DNA of 64,000 nucleotides from Aurelia coerulea (Eukaryota; Cnidaria; Scyphozoa; Semaeostomeae; Ulmaridae), in the NCBI GenBank assembly GCA_039566865.1, contig CM076947.1, forward strand, positions 4,905,501-4,969,500. Direction: 5' to 3'. Under the pieces are notes generated by a model. The model made no database searches. It worked only from the letters and a program-made list of their open reading frames with translations, and had not been told where the DNA came from. Position 1 is the first letter of the stretch, and the number at the start of each line of letters is the position of its first letter. A program made the position numbers and the translations under genes. Shown piece by piece: positions 1-11,200 of this stretch.

Positions 1-2347
1 GGTGCTTTTCCAAATCGAAAAACACCCTCAGCAGAGCTCAATCTACTTCAATTTCCTTTCTGAGCTCAACAATTAACATGAACTTGCACAAGTCTTCTTG
101 AAAGGGAAAGACAACGAATTAATGATTCGATTTTAATTTTCTTTCAAGACCACTAAGGCAAGTTCACAGTTTACTGCATTACAGTAATATTCGTGAAGGA
201 CTTGGAGGAATGAAAGCCACAAATTGTAATAGGCCTGCAGCTTCTTATAATTGATTTATTATAAAGAAAATTACAACGGCCTAAAAACGCTAAATCCATG
301 AAACAGTTCTAAATTTAATTGCAACTTCAAAAAAACCCTTTTACTTGGTGAAAAATTCATTCATTCAAAAGAAAACAGGCAACTCGTAATTTTAGTTTCA
401 ACTCGCACTTTTGAGTTTCCAACTCGAAACTTTCGTTCAACTCGCAACTCGCAACTCCCAAATTAAATGCAACTCGCGACTCGTAACTCGCATAATAAGT
501 GCAACTCGCAAAATAAGTGTAACTCGCAACTCGCAACTGCAACTCGCATTTTACCATATCACAACTTTACGTGCTTCCTTTTACAAACTCGTCTGCTTTT
601 TAGTCAGAAAACAAACGTTAACCTTGGTTGAAAGTATCACTTTCGAACTTGATCTGATGTTTTCAGAAATGAAAGTATTTTAGAGTACTTGCTAGCTGTT
701 TTGGCCACCAGAGCAATGAGAATAATAACAAAACTTTGACTTCGCTCTCCTCAGAGAACTTTTCATCGGGTTGGGCCTAACTGTAAACAAACATAACATT
801 GCATTGTTGCTTATTTTCTTCAAGACTAATGGGGAAGCTCTGACCTAGAAATAGGAGATTTGCTTACTAAAACAATGTTATCAAGGCTACCTTGTACAAA
901 AAATTATCAGCTTTGATTATTTTGCCTATAAATACGATAGTTACTGCAATTATTGGCCCTTAAATCTGTTTTCTTTTTCTTGAGCAGGGTATTGCTGCTC
1001 TGATTTAAGTTTGCAAAGACATCTCCTATTTTGGTTTGCTGCTCTTTTTTGTACATGCAATTCTCTATGAGACAAAGTGAAATTTGCTATGCAGCAAACG
1101 TTTTTAGTAGGAGGAAATAATATTGTCTCTGTTTTATTTTAGGACCCAAACAGAACAAGATTATCCTTTACCAATGAAGCCCAGCCTTGAAGCAGCATTT
1201 AACAACAACCACAAAAGACTGCAATTCTTGCTTTTTCAATGCCTGAAGACTGATGCAAAACTGATGGAACATGACTGTTGCAAACAAAGCATTCAATGAA
1301 AAACAATATTATGATATATCAAAAAATTTGAGTAATCCAACAATTGATACTCTGATGATTTTACTCTGATAATAGGAAGATGGTAAGATAATAGCAATTG
1401 AATCATCACAAAATTGAAATTTTAATGCTTCCAATTCTGAAACAGTCTGAAACTTATTCTGAATTTGATCTGCAAAGACAATTGTTTGCAAAGACAAAGA
1501 CAAAGCTCGCCCGTTTCACCCTGTAGCCCCTACTGCCATGCTTATTTATGAGTTTCTGAAAATTACCAAAAAGCAGTTATTGCTGTTGTCCATTCAGAAA
1601 TAGTCATTGCAATTTCGATATACAGCATCCTTTCCTATCTTCCTTAGAGCCGACAAGAGAAGATTTCCAGACTGCATTGAGTTGCTCCATCATTGAGAGT
1701 AACATGCCCAGTACAAATAACATATTTTCTATAATTTGCTATCCATTTGTCCATCAAGACATCTGCCATCATAAACGAAACGATTTTAGTTCTTGATCCA
1801 TAAATATCCGAGTTCTTTCGTTGGAAGCTGTAGCCTAAATAAGCTGCTTCTTCTTGGCTCTTTCTTTCTGACGGGTTGGAGACTTATTTGAAAACATGAA
1901 AGCATCTCTTGTCCTTCACTGGCAGTAAAAGGATCGCTAGTGCTCTGCATATCGGTTTATTGCTTTGTTTCGTTCAGAATTAAAAAGTTTTCTTGAAAGC
2001 AAGCAGCAAGCAGACCACGCCGCTTCAAAACAATTTCTACGATCTACGGCATTTTCTAAATGTCATGGTTTTCAAGGCGCTGCTTACGTCACCAAAAACA
2101 ATGCATTCGAAAAATTTGCCCAAATACGGATGAAAATCTCTTAAAATAAGACCATCACTCCTGTCAAATTGCGTGGAGTTTACCAGGAAGTTTAAATCAA
2201 AACAATTTTGTTTTAAACATTTCTTAGATAAATTTACTACCTTTTAAGATTAAATTAACGCGGAAAAATCACACCGCATCACTGCAAGAAACGTTCAAAG
2301 TCGACAAAAATATTCACTTCCAGTCATTTTCCTATACATTTGTATAG
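1..2347. other. No gene seen; AT-rich flank
   Basis: No open frame here reads like a conserved protein, and I saw no convincing exon with both splice sites. Apart from the short AACTCGCAA repeat near 400-550, the stretch looks like unconstrained AT-rich intergenic or intronic DNA. Confidence 0.5.
380..549. repeat. Degenerate AACTCGCA tandem repeat
   Basis: The words AACTCGCAA, AACTCGTAA and AACTCGCAT recur about 14 times, with short spacers such as AATAAGTG. This is an old, irregular minisatellite. Overlapping frames on both strands give low-complexity peptides, which I treat as artefacts. Confidence 0.75.
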
Positions 2348-2811
2348 GGGCATCAAAGCGAGGCTGAACTCCTTGAGAAAGGTGTTGTCGGGGGTGAATT
2401 TGACCAGTTTCAGGTCAAGCAGATTTTAGCAGCTTCAAACAAGATAGCTTCATTGAATGATATCATGAGTTTGGTTGAAATCTGGTGCAAAAGCCATGCA
2501 ATCAAAGTATTGAAGATATTTCAAGAAACATTTGGAGACTTTGACATTGAAGATGGTATTTTGGACTGCGAAGGAGATGATTTTGAAGATCTTGAGGAGT
2601 TGCATGAGGATTGGGATGAATTGCAAGAAGACATCAGTGTCTTTAATTCAAGAACATCAAGCATGCTACACGTGATGGAGACAGTGAATATGTCAGTGGA
2701 ATTTCCAGTATTCAAAATGCAAGTGAGCTGTTACCACCAATCATAGAAAACATTAACTTTGAAAACATAACTGGTCCAGATATTGAAATGCAGGATGATA
2801 CCAGTATTTGA
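2348..2811 (+). pseudogene. Candidate coding exon or remnant, acidic, one frameshift
   Basis: An open frame starts right after a possible acceptor (TATAG before 2348). It reads through a helical stretch containing the words LNDIMSLVEIW and HAIKVLKIF, then a strongly acidic run (EGDDFEDLEELHEDWDEL). Near 2645 the protein-like signal moves to another frame (words DGDSEYVSGIS and LLPPIIENINF) and ends at a TGA at 2809. The VEIW...HA pattern resembles a segment I recall from transposon-associated proteins of cnidarians, but I cannot name the family. It could be a decayed transposon gene or a host exon with one sequence error. No partner exons were found. Confidence 0.35.
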
Positions 2812-3420
2812 CATAAGCAATGAAATTCTCACCTTTTGGCACTATTTTTTCTTACCCTGGGTACCAGAGCCCCCAAATGGTTTTAATGTTTCTTTTCCTT
2901 GAGATGTGGTAACACCTACTGTATTTTACCAATACCCTAGTAACTGTAAACAACAAAAGTTCCCAGGAAATGTTTACCAACTGTAAACGGCAAAAGTTCT
3001 CAGGAAGTGTTTTGTTATCAAATAGTAATCCTGAAAGAAATTATGTCCTTCACCATGCGAAATGATATACAGGGTGTCCCAAAAAAATTGTGCCTGAAGA
3101 TTGCGACAATAAAATAACATCAAAAATAATAAAAATAAAATGAAATATTTAAAATAAAAAATAAATAAAAATAACATCAACATTCAGAATCTACATTAAA
3201 AATGGATCCAAAGCAACTCTAAATGAAAAAAATTAGCCACAGCAGTTGCATGCAATCTTGTGATGCCAAAACGCATTACCAGATTACCAGTGATTCAATT
3301 AATACAAACTACATATGGTGTATGTATTGAATTTTTCATACATGGCCAGCAGTCAACAACTTTAATACATTAAAATCCAATATATAATGACGTGTTTCTC
3401 TAATTCAATATTTGGTATCT

Positions 3421-4333
3421 TCATCTGGCACATTTGTTCAATTTGACCTTCTTCTTGTGTTCTTCTATCCATTTAAACATTGCATGCATGTCAAAGTTAG
3501 CCAGAAGACTGTCTTTGATGCCTGAAAAATTTTGATATTTCCTCCCTTCAGTGTAACAAAATGCTTTGTTTTTTATCAGTTCTGAAACAATCTTCTTCAA
3601 GTCGGTTTTTTCTACCCTGCGTCGATGTTCCCCAGAGCGGATCTTGAAGCTCAACATGTGGTCGAAATTCTCCAGAGCATTTTTATTCAACTCAAGTGCC
3701 TTGCAGTAACGATCAAGGGCTTTTGAGCTGGAAGCATTTGGTCCTAGACCTATCATACCCCTTGGATACCCCCACTGTACACATTATTTATAGATTCGGG
3801 CTTGCTTGTTTGGATCTGGAGAAGATTCATGGCACAAAAAGCCAGGTGACAGGACATCATTGGTCACAGTGTTTTCACCAAAGATGTTTGGTAAGTGCCA
3901 TTTTGTTACTCTGATGTTGCTCTGTTTTGTAGGGGCTTTCACCAAGTTTCTCCTTCATTAGGTTTTTCGAGAATTGACTTGAATTTCTTTGCAAGGAATT
4001 CTGCAGCCTTGATCTTCAACAGTTTAACATTTTTATTTGTGAAGTTTTGCTTTCTATCAGGAACAAATGCAGACTGAAATTCGCCGAGTTCAAGTTTTCG
4101 TGCATCAATCTCCTTTGCTGCTAGGCTATTCATTTCTGGAGTATCAGTAACACTTGTATGTGCTCGTATAACCAAGTGAAAGTTTTCCACAGGGCATTCA
4201 TCAAAGGCACAAACAGAAGACAGCAGCGTGGAGACAAGGGGATAATCAATACCTTCCAGTACTCAACATTGGATAGAGCAACCATTGGGGCTTTGTCATA
4301 AGGCCTCCTCCAATACATCAAAACATAACCCAA
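3421..4333 (-). pseudogene. DUF6589-like transposon-associated protein, broken C-terminal part
   Basis: Read from 4333 downwards, three blocks in different frames line up with the C-terminal layout I recall for DUF6589 proteins, which are abundant in cnidarian genomes. Block 1 has APMVALSNVEYWK and FVPLMNALWKTFTWLYEHIQ. Block 2, shifted by one base after the HIQ word, has DARKLELGEFQSAF and NKNVKLLKIKAAEFL. Block 3, after a non-coding-looking gap, starts near 3775 with YPRGMIGLGPNASS and continues through ALDRYCKALELNK to a stop at 3421. The frameshift, the gap without clear splice sites and the missing N-terminus point to a dead copy. The molecular role of DUF6589 is not established. The match is from recalled pattern, not a search. 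Confidence 0.5.
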
Positions 4334-4358
4334 CAGCGAAGCAGTGACTCAAAGTATA

Positions 4359-5050
4359 CCGGGTGTCTAAAAAAAAGTACCCTCTTTTGACTCAACAAGG
4401 CAACAAAACGATAATATTTCGGGACTTTTTGAATTCATAGCTACATTTGTTGGTCTTCAACTTAAATGCACATACCTTGCATTTGGAAATCGACCACCAA
4501 ACACCAGAGATATGAGTTCACAAGGTCAAAATTTGGAGTGCACCTGAAACCAGAGATTTTGAGAAATGGCCTAGACATAATTCGACAACAAACAGGCATT
4601 TTGCAAACGAATTTTCGACTTTGACCTTTACATTCTATTGTTGAAAAGATTTATTCCTTGAATTACTTCAATTGTTCTTGAAGTGACTTTTCTTCTGAGG
4701 AAACGGTCCTTGCATTGCATTCGATCACACATGTCTTGTATTAAAGAAGAGGAAAAGAAGCACATGCACCCTTATTTTGGAGATGTAGCACGACTTTATC
4801 ACTATTACCACATTTTTATTGTATTTGTTTAATCAGCGCCATGTCCATGCATCTTTTATTCTTTTTAAAAGCAAAACACGGAAACTTAAAGTGTACAGGT
4901 GCTTTGGAAAATGTCCATGATACAAATCATGGCTAGGCCCTTTTTCAAAACCTCTGCTTTTGGGTGCACTGTAAATTTTGACTTTGCGAACCTGTGTCTC
5001 CAGCGTTTGGTGGACGATTTCTAAATGCAAGGTACGTGCATCTAAGTACT
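4359..5050. mobile_element. TA-flanked MITE copy with inverted second half
   Basis: It starts with CCGGGTGTCTAAAAAAAAGT just after TA, the terminus also seen on both ends of the complete element at 29172-29678. From 4359 to about 4820 it matches that element in inverted orientation. From about 4915 to 5050 it matches the same element again in direct orientation (words ATGGCTAGGCC and TTTGGTGG). The result is a head-to-head pair that runs into the ATGT microsatellite and has no visible second terminus. Likely two nested or recombined copies of a Tc1/mariner-type non-autonomous element. Confidence 0.6.
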
Positions 5051-5102
5051 GTATGTATGTATGTATGTATGTATGTATGTATGTATGTATGTATGTATGT
5101 TT
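5050..5102. repeat. (ATGT)n microsatellite
   Basis: An uninterrupted run of about 13 GTAT/ATGT units. It directly abuts the end of the MITE-like sequence on its left. Confidence 0.97.
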
Positions 5103-7909
5103 CTGTATGACCATACTTGTGGGTACACCAACCATGTTACACATCCACACTGTGGGCACCAGCAATATTTGTGGGGACATACATCTCGGCCCACAACGTT
5201 TTTGGCCAAAAGCAGTCTTAAATTGCTAACAGTACCTACCTATGCTTATATTTATATCATGCTATATGACCCCACAACGAAAGTGTAAAAAATGTAAGCG
5301 GGAAGTTGTGGGGACATGTGTATGTTAATGTTGGTTTCAAAACCCATTACTTATGGGCACAAATATACACACCGAAAAACATACTCTATCTATTTCAGGT
5401 AAACTAGGTTTCTTTTATGCAATTCTATACATGCAATGTTTAATAAACGAGCACAAGGCAAAACGAGACTTGCAAAGCTACATAAACAAGAGATATTGCT
5501 ATCTGAAGATTTGCACTCTTCAGAGTCAACAACATTCATATTTTTATAAGAAACCGCTGATGAGCAACTGTAGAAGCTTCTTCCAGAAAATCAAGAAACT
5601 CTGCTCAAAACGATCAATGGTCAATTCGAAGATAAGAAAGTTTTTTTAAATTTTGTTATGAGTTGCACAGTGCTTTTTAAGAAGAAAGTGTATTACCAAC
5701 GGAAACTGTATTAAAGTATAATTTATATTTATGATTTTGTTCTTTCTTGTAAATGTTGGTCCAAGAAAGGGTCCTAACTAAACTTTGATAAAATGTCAAA
5801 TTCTGTTTTAGATATCAGGGTCTTGAGTTAAGAAATTCTACTGCAAAATTCACAGCCAAGTGTTTTACAAAAATGAGCGTTGAATATCAGAAATGTAAAT
5901 TTCGGTTTTTCCCCATAACTTGCTACCTGGATCATTAACCTTTATTTTGAGTAGGCCTTTATCCTGTTAACAGACTTTTCAACAGCAGTTCAATTGAAGA
6001 TAGTCGAACGATATGAATAGTATTCACCTGGAATGATGTTTACTTTCTGAGTGTCTCGATCGGCCTGGATCGACGGAAAATATTCCATTTGAAAATAATC
6101 GTTATTCCTTTATGTTTTTCCGAAGATCGATCTTTGGCTTGAATTTCCAGCCACTTTTATATTACTTGAAATAGTCGGGTTTAGTAGGAAAAGGAACTGA
6201 ACGTACCAAGTTAATAATGCATGGCTAGATTATGTATAAGCCCACCTCTAAGCGAAGAAAAATATTAACTATTAACTTTGCTTTTGCTCTGTCAAATTTA
6301 GAAATTTTAATTGGTTCTGCCAAAGAACACAGCACCCTCGTGAAATTGCGATTTTCTTTGTGGAAGGTATCACAAGAACCAGTCGAGTATAAAGCCCAGT
6401 TTGATGCAAGCTTTCAAGCAACGATTGGCGAGGATCAGAAGCTGCTCTCTCCGGCTCTGTACCCCAACAATTTATTCGAATGACAAAGACGCTGACTGCT
6501 CTTCATTTGATATAATCACTTCCTCTTACGTACCCAGAATATTTTGTACCGTTCATCGACAAAAATGGATGACGACAACCGCTGACGTCAATCCTGAATG
6601 CAGAAATCGTAGTCTGTTTTCCACGTACACCATTGGCTGCAACCATAAAACGTTCACTTTAAGTTCAATCGTGCACACCATGTCAAGGTTTGCTATCTCA
6701 ACTCATTTTACAATGTTTCCACAGTGGACACAATTTGGGGGTCATAAGGAAATACGACTTCGAAACATGATGACTTGCTGAAATCAAAACTAGAAATCCT
6801 AAATAGTCAGAAAGGGATTAGAAAATACTTGCATAAAATTAAAACGAAGATTTGATTTTCCATTGAAATCCTTTTTACACGGTTTTAACCTGTAATATGT
6901 ATTTGGCAAGCAGAGATCACAAATTTTGCGTCGCAGAAATAAAATAAATTTCCAACCCTTCCACATTTCACAATTACTGCCACCTAAGGTAGAGTTTGAT
7001 AGCTGGAAACAAGTTTGATTCACAAATGTATTCGCTGTTTACATTATGATGTCAATTTTATGAAAATTTAATTGCCAAATTATTGCGCAAAATCGGTAGT
7101 GCTACGGAAACTGTCAAAGAAAATGTTTAACAGCTAAAATTTCCAAATGCACAACATGTTCTAATTCCAGAAAATATATGTTTTATAGTGACCCACTTGT
7201 GGCCTTCTACGTTATTCAATATAATATCTGAACTTTTACACCAAAAAGCAGCAAATAATGTCCCCAGAATGCATCCTTTTCAATCCATCTTCCCATTCTG
7301 TAGGCAAACTATAATGTCTGCAATTCTGACAGTATTTTTTCATTCATATTCGACCTTGACACTCGTAGAAAATCAGTATTTTTTATCAACAAAGTTCACA
7401 AAAGTTCCCCTATAATCAATAGACAGTTGAGCAACTGAAATAACCAGGTTTTTCGAGGTACAAAAACGTTTTCCAACTTCTCCACGTGTCATAGTAAAAC
7501 GGAATAAGATATGAACTTCGGATTTGCACTATTGAGTCCAGAATTTATTCTGCTTTCGGTGAGTGTAAGCAAAACTGGAATTCTAAGAATTCGATTTTTC
7601 TTCTATTTCCGCTTCTGTGCCCTCTGTGGTTTCAATTCGAATATATGAAGGATTTTCATTTAAACATACCAATGTAGGAAAGGGCTCAAGAACATATTGA
7701 ATCTCTGAGAAAATATGAAGTAGAACTAGAAGCAGTTATGATATTCTCAGACTTAACGAAACTGAATTAAACCCTATTCAGGACAGACAAAAATCATGAT
7801 ATTTTTGGCCTTTTTCGCCCCCTACGTATCTCCGAATTGGAGGGTGATAATATATTGAAACTTTCTGCATATGTACAATGACCTTTCGCGATTATTATGA
7901 CGGTATTGT
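5103..7909. other. No supported gene
   Basis: Open frames of up to about 126 codons exist (for example 6401-6781) but have no recognisable domain, and codon-like structure is lacking. There is a TATAAAG word near 6389, without a supported transcript next to it. I see nothing I would annotate as coding. Confidence 0.4.
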
Positions 7910-7915
7910 TTTATT
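7910..7915 (-). promoter_or_regulatory. Candidate polyadenylation signal AATAAA
   Basis: On the minus strand AATAAA lies about 137 bases beyond the stop codon of the recombinase-like gene. This is a plausible 3' UTR length. The motif is short and common in AT-rich DNA. Confidence 0.4.
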
Positions 7916-8051
7916 AATAGTCATGTGACCGGTTGCTAGCTATTTTGAGAAGCATGACAAGGAACAAGGAAGTTGAAAAGAAAATAAAGGCATACCAATG
8001 AGCAAGCAATCGATGATGAAAGGTCAATATCACGAAAACATCCAAAATCTC

Positions 8052-8287
8052 TTACTGTTTTGTCTGTCTTTGTACCTTTACAATATGGTTTCGGACATAG
8101 TCCTTTATCACCCCCCATGTACGATCCTTTAGAATGGGGTTCTTCTCAATGCAGTACTCCACATCTGCCTTTCCTGGGTTCTTGCATCTTTTGATGAAGC
8201 CATCAAAATGAGTAAGGACAGCATTGGCTTCTTCTTTTGTCCAAGGCTTTTTTTTTACTTTTTGCTTCGCAGGCACTGTTTCATTCT
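8052..8287 (-). CDS. Last exon: SANT/Myb-like C-terminal domain
   Basis: The acceptor is a clear pyrimidine tract ending CTCTCTTAG before 8287, and the frame enters in phase 1 (G from the previous exon plus AG makes Glu). It encodes a basic lead-in, then a helical domain with the words PWTKEEANAVLTHF, DVEYCIEKNPILKDRTW and VIKDYVRNHI, and stops at 8054-8052. The W...F...W/I spacing is like SANT/Myb-type DNA-binding helices. In this recalled family the domain sits at the C-terminus, as here. A related but broken copy lies at 39041-39388. Confidence 0.85.
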
Positions 8288-11200
8288 CTAAGAGAGATAA
8301 TAAACACTCAGAATTGAGAGAAACCTCTGATGAGCTGATTTGAACCCCAACCTGTCAAACCCACAACACCAAAACCAAAAATGCAGCAGATGACCCTATT
8401 GGGCCACTGATGTAACAGAATAATTCACGAACATTAAAGTTTGCAATTTGAGAATGCTGGCAAGAGGTTTGTGTGGGAACGAGAATTCCGCGTTCGATTC
8501 TAGTCCATGATTTGTTGGATGTTAGACTCATTGGGCACAAATCCATTCTAATTTGAAAATTGAATCTCCAGTTCACCCATTCTTGTTAAAAAGACTTGTT
8601 TGCCCAAAGTTAGCTCGACATACAATGTGAAAAACCGAACCTTAGTATTTATCAGTAGAAATTGTTTCATGTGTATTTTTCGTAGCTGTACATTTAATTT
8701 TAGTTTAGTTACACGTGCTCTATGTTAATGACTGCAGAGTTGTCATGGTCTCTTGCACTCCGTGGTATCGCCCTTACAGTGTAGTAAAGTAGCTCGTACG
8801 AAGTGTGTTAAGTAGTTTGTTTGTAAAAAAATATATATTGAACATAAACAAAATTTATGATTTACTTGCCATCGAAATTTAAATTTCATTTCTGAAACTG
8901 AAAATTTTATTAATTTACATTTCAATGGCAAGTAAATCATGGACCAGAATCGAAAGTGGAATTCTCGTTCGCATACAAATTCCTTATCGGCATTTCAAAT
9001 TTTCACATCTAAGTTAGCCTTTGATTTCGAGAGATTAACATTTCAGTCTTGAATTGGTCGCATTCTTTTCATAAGATTCCACAGCCTCTACTTAAATATT
9101 CAGAGAAAAGCGTACTTACAAAACTTATTGTAACTCAAGAGCAAAAGAGCCAAAATTTACCAAACAAATCCCATAATTAATCTTGCATGATTACTTCGCG
9201 CAAATCGAATCCATGTAAGCAAATTACAGTCTTGCAAATGCTCAAACCTTTATTTGACTCAGCCAGGACAGTTTTTGACACTGCCTGAAGAAATGGAACG
9301 GGTTGAAATGATGCTCAAAACAATATGGCTTTCTTTAGTCCTGTGTGTGAAAACACTGCTTTACCATAAGAAAGAAATTTCAACTCCCATAGGGTATTTA
9401 TATAGAATGTAGCTGAGGAAAATTATCTGGGTTGACATGACATGCCAACGTGACCAAGACACACCAATCTTCTGTTACGGGCAAATGCCAGAAAATTTGG
9501 TTCAAAGTTAAATGTGTAAACAGGTTCAAAAAACCTATTCTAATTGCATACCTTTTGATGGTGGAAAGGAAACATCAAATGAATGATAAATTTGTTGAAA
9601 AAAGCTATTTCAAAAAGAAGAACTAACACAAATCGTAGAAAAAAAGCAATTTCAAAAAGCAATATTCAATTTCAAATAGCAATATTCAATTTCAAATTGA
9701 CAAATTGCCACCAGAACTGTGATTTCAAAAGCACCTACAAAAATCGAATAGATTTGCAGGCTGCAAGCCTCTTCTTTGTAATTCATTCTTGCTTTGTAAT
9801 AGTTTGTGGTTCAATTGCTAAATTTTTTAGTGATATTAGCACATTTCACAGGTGAAGTTCACATGCCATGTTTGACAAACAAATCAACTCACTCGTTAAA
9901 ATGAGCTAAAACACGGACAAAGCAAGCGATCAATCTTTATAACTCAAATGCAAAAAAACCAGCAGACATTTCTGTGAATCTAACAGTAGTCCGCTGATTG
10001 TAAAATCTCTTACCATTCACAGGGCTTTTATCAGTCTGTCTGCATTCCTCTTGATCAAATGCCTGACCAATAGTCATATCCTCAGAACAGTTTTCAATTT
10101 CGTCATCGCTTTCAGACTGATCCAAAGGCAGCTCTATCAAATAAATCAATAATTGCATTTAGATATGAAGGTCTTGTCTATAAACTTCGTCGTTGTGGTA
10201 TTTCAGGAAACTTACTTTCCCTCCTCAAAAATTTCCGTGCAACCCAAAAATAGCCCAAAGTTTTGAATGGCAAAACATCGGAATAGGGTTCAGTTACTGC
10301 TGGCGTCCCTCAGGGCTCCATCTTATAGGTCCACTTTTTTCCTTGTGTACATCAAAGAATCAACGGATAATCGTAAGTGTAATGTCAAACTCTTTTCTGA
10401 TGATACATCACTCTACACCATTGTTTGTGATCCTAATCAGGCTGCTTTAAACATAAATCACGATCTTGACATCATCAAAAGTTGAGCACATAATTGGCGC
10501 ATGTTATTTAATCCTGATCCAACAAAACAAGCAGTTGAAGTGACTTTTTCAAGAAAGAAAATTTCAGCCGATCATCTACCAGTTGATGTCCCAATCATTA
10601 GAATGAATGAACATAAACATCTAGGCATTATACTTGATTCTAAATTGTCCATGCCACTCACATTCAGTCAGTAATACTAAAATGCAGACGCAGAATACGA
10701 ATGATAAAATTTCTCTCTAAGTATTTTCCCCGCAACACTTTACTTGAACTGTATAGACTGTATGTGCGGCCACATTTAGATGATAGTGATTCATTTTGCG
10801 AAATGGCATCTTGCTGTGCACTAGAGAGGAAAGCAGAGTTGCTTTAAGAAGTGCCAGATATGGTCTTTTCCAATAGTAATTGGTAAAATAATTGCAATGC
10901 GATGAAGGAACCCTGAATGATTTAGCTAAATATTGAAACTTGTATAGATGACTTTCTGCATCGTAATCTAGCTGTAAAAACCCTTGCTATGCAATTTTGC
11001 TGAAACAGTTGATTTGAAACAACCATAGTGGTAAAGTATACATAGGTCGTTCATACAGTCTGTTCACAAGTTGGAAAGATTTCAAAAAGAAAATAATGAA
11101 CTTACCCTGTAAAGTAATTTCATCCAGTTTTTTACCAGCCCATTTGCCAGCACTTCCTTCATCCACTGCCAATAATAGACGACTCACTTTGGACAACTCA

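Noticed and set aside
3070..3130. ACAGGGTGTCCCAAAAAAATT, like a Tc1/mariner end
   Set aside because: No matching inverted end or TA-bounded partner was found nearby.
4833..5288. Overlapping frames with Tyr/Thr/His or Met/Tyr/Val/Cys runs
   Set aside because: Produced by the ATGT microsatellite.
6401..6781. 126-codon open frame
   Set aside because: No recognisable domain, no splice or promoter support, and composition like random AT-rich sequence.
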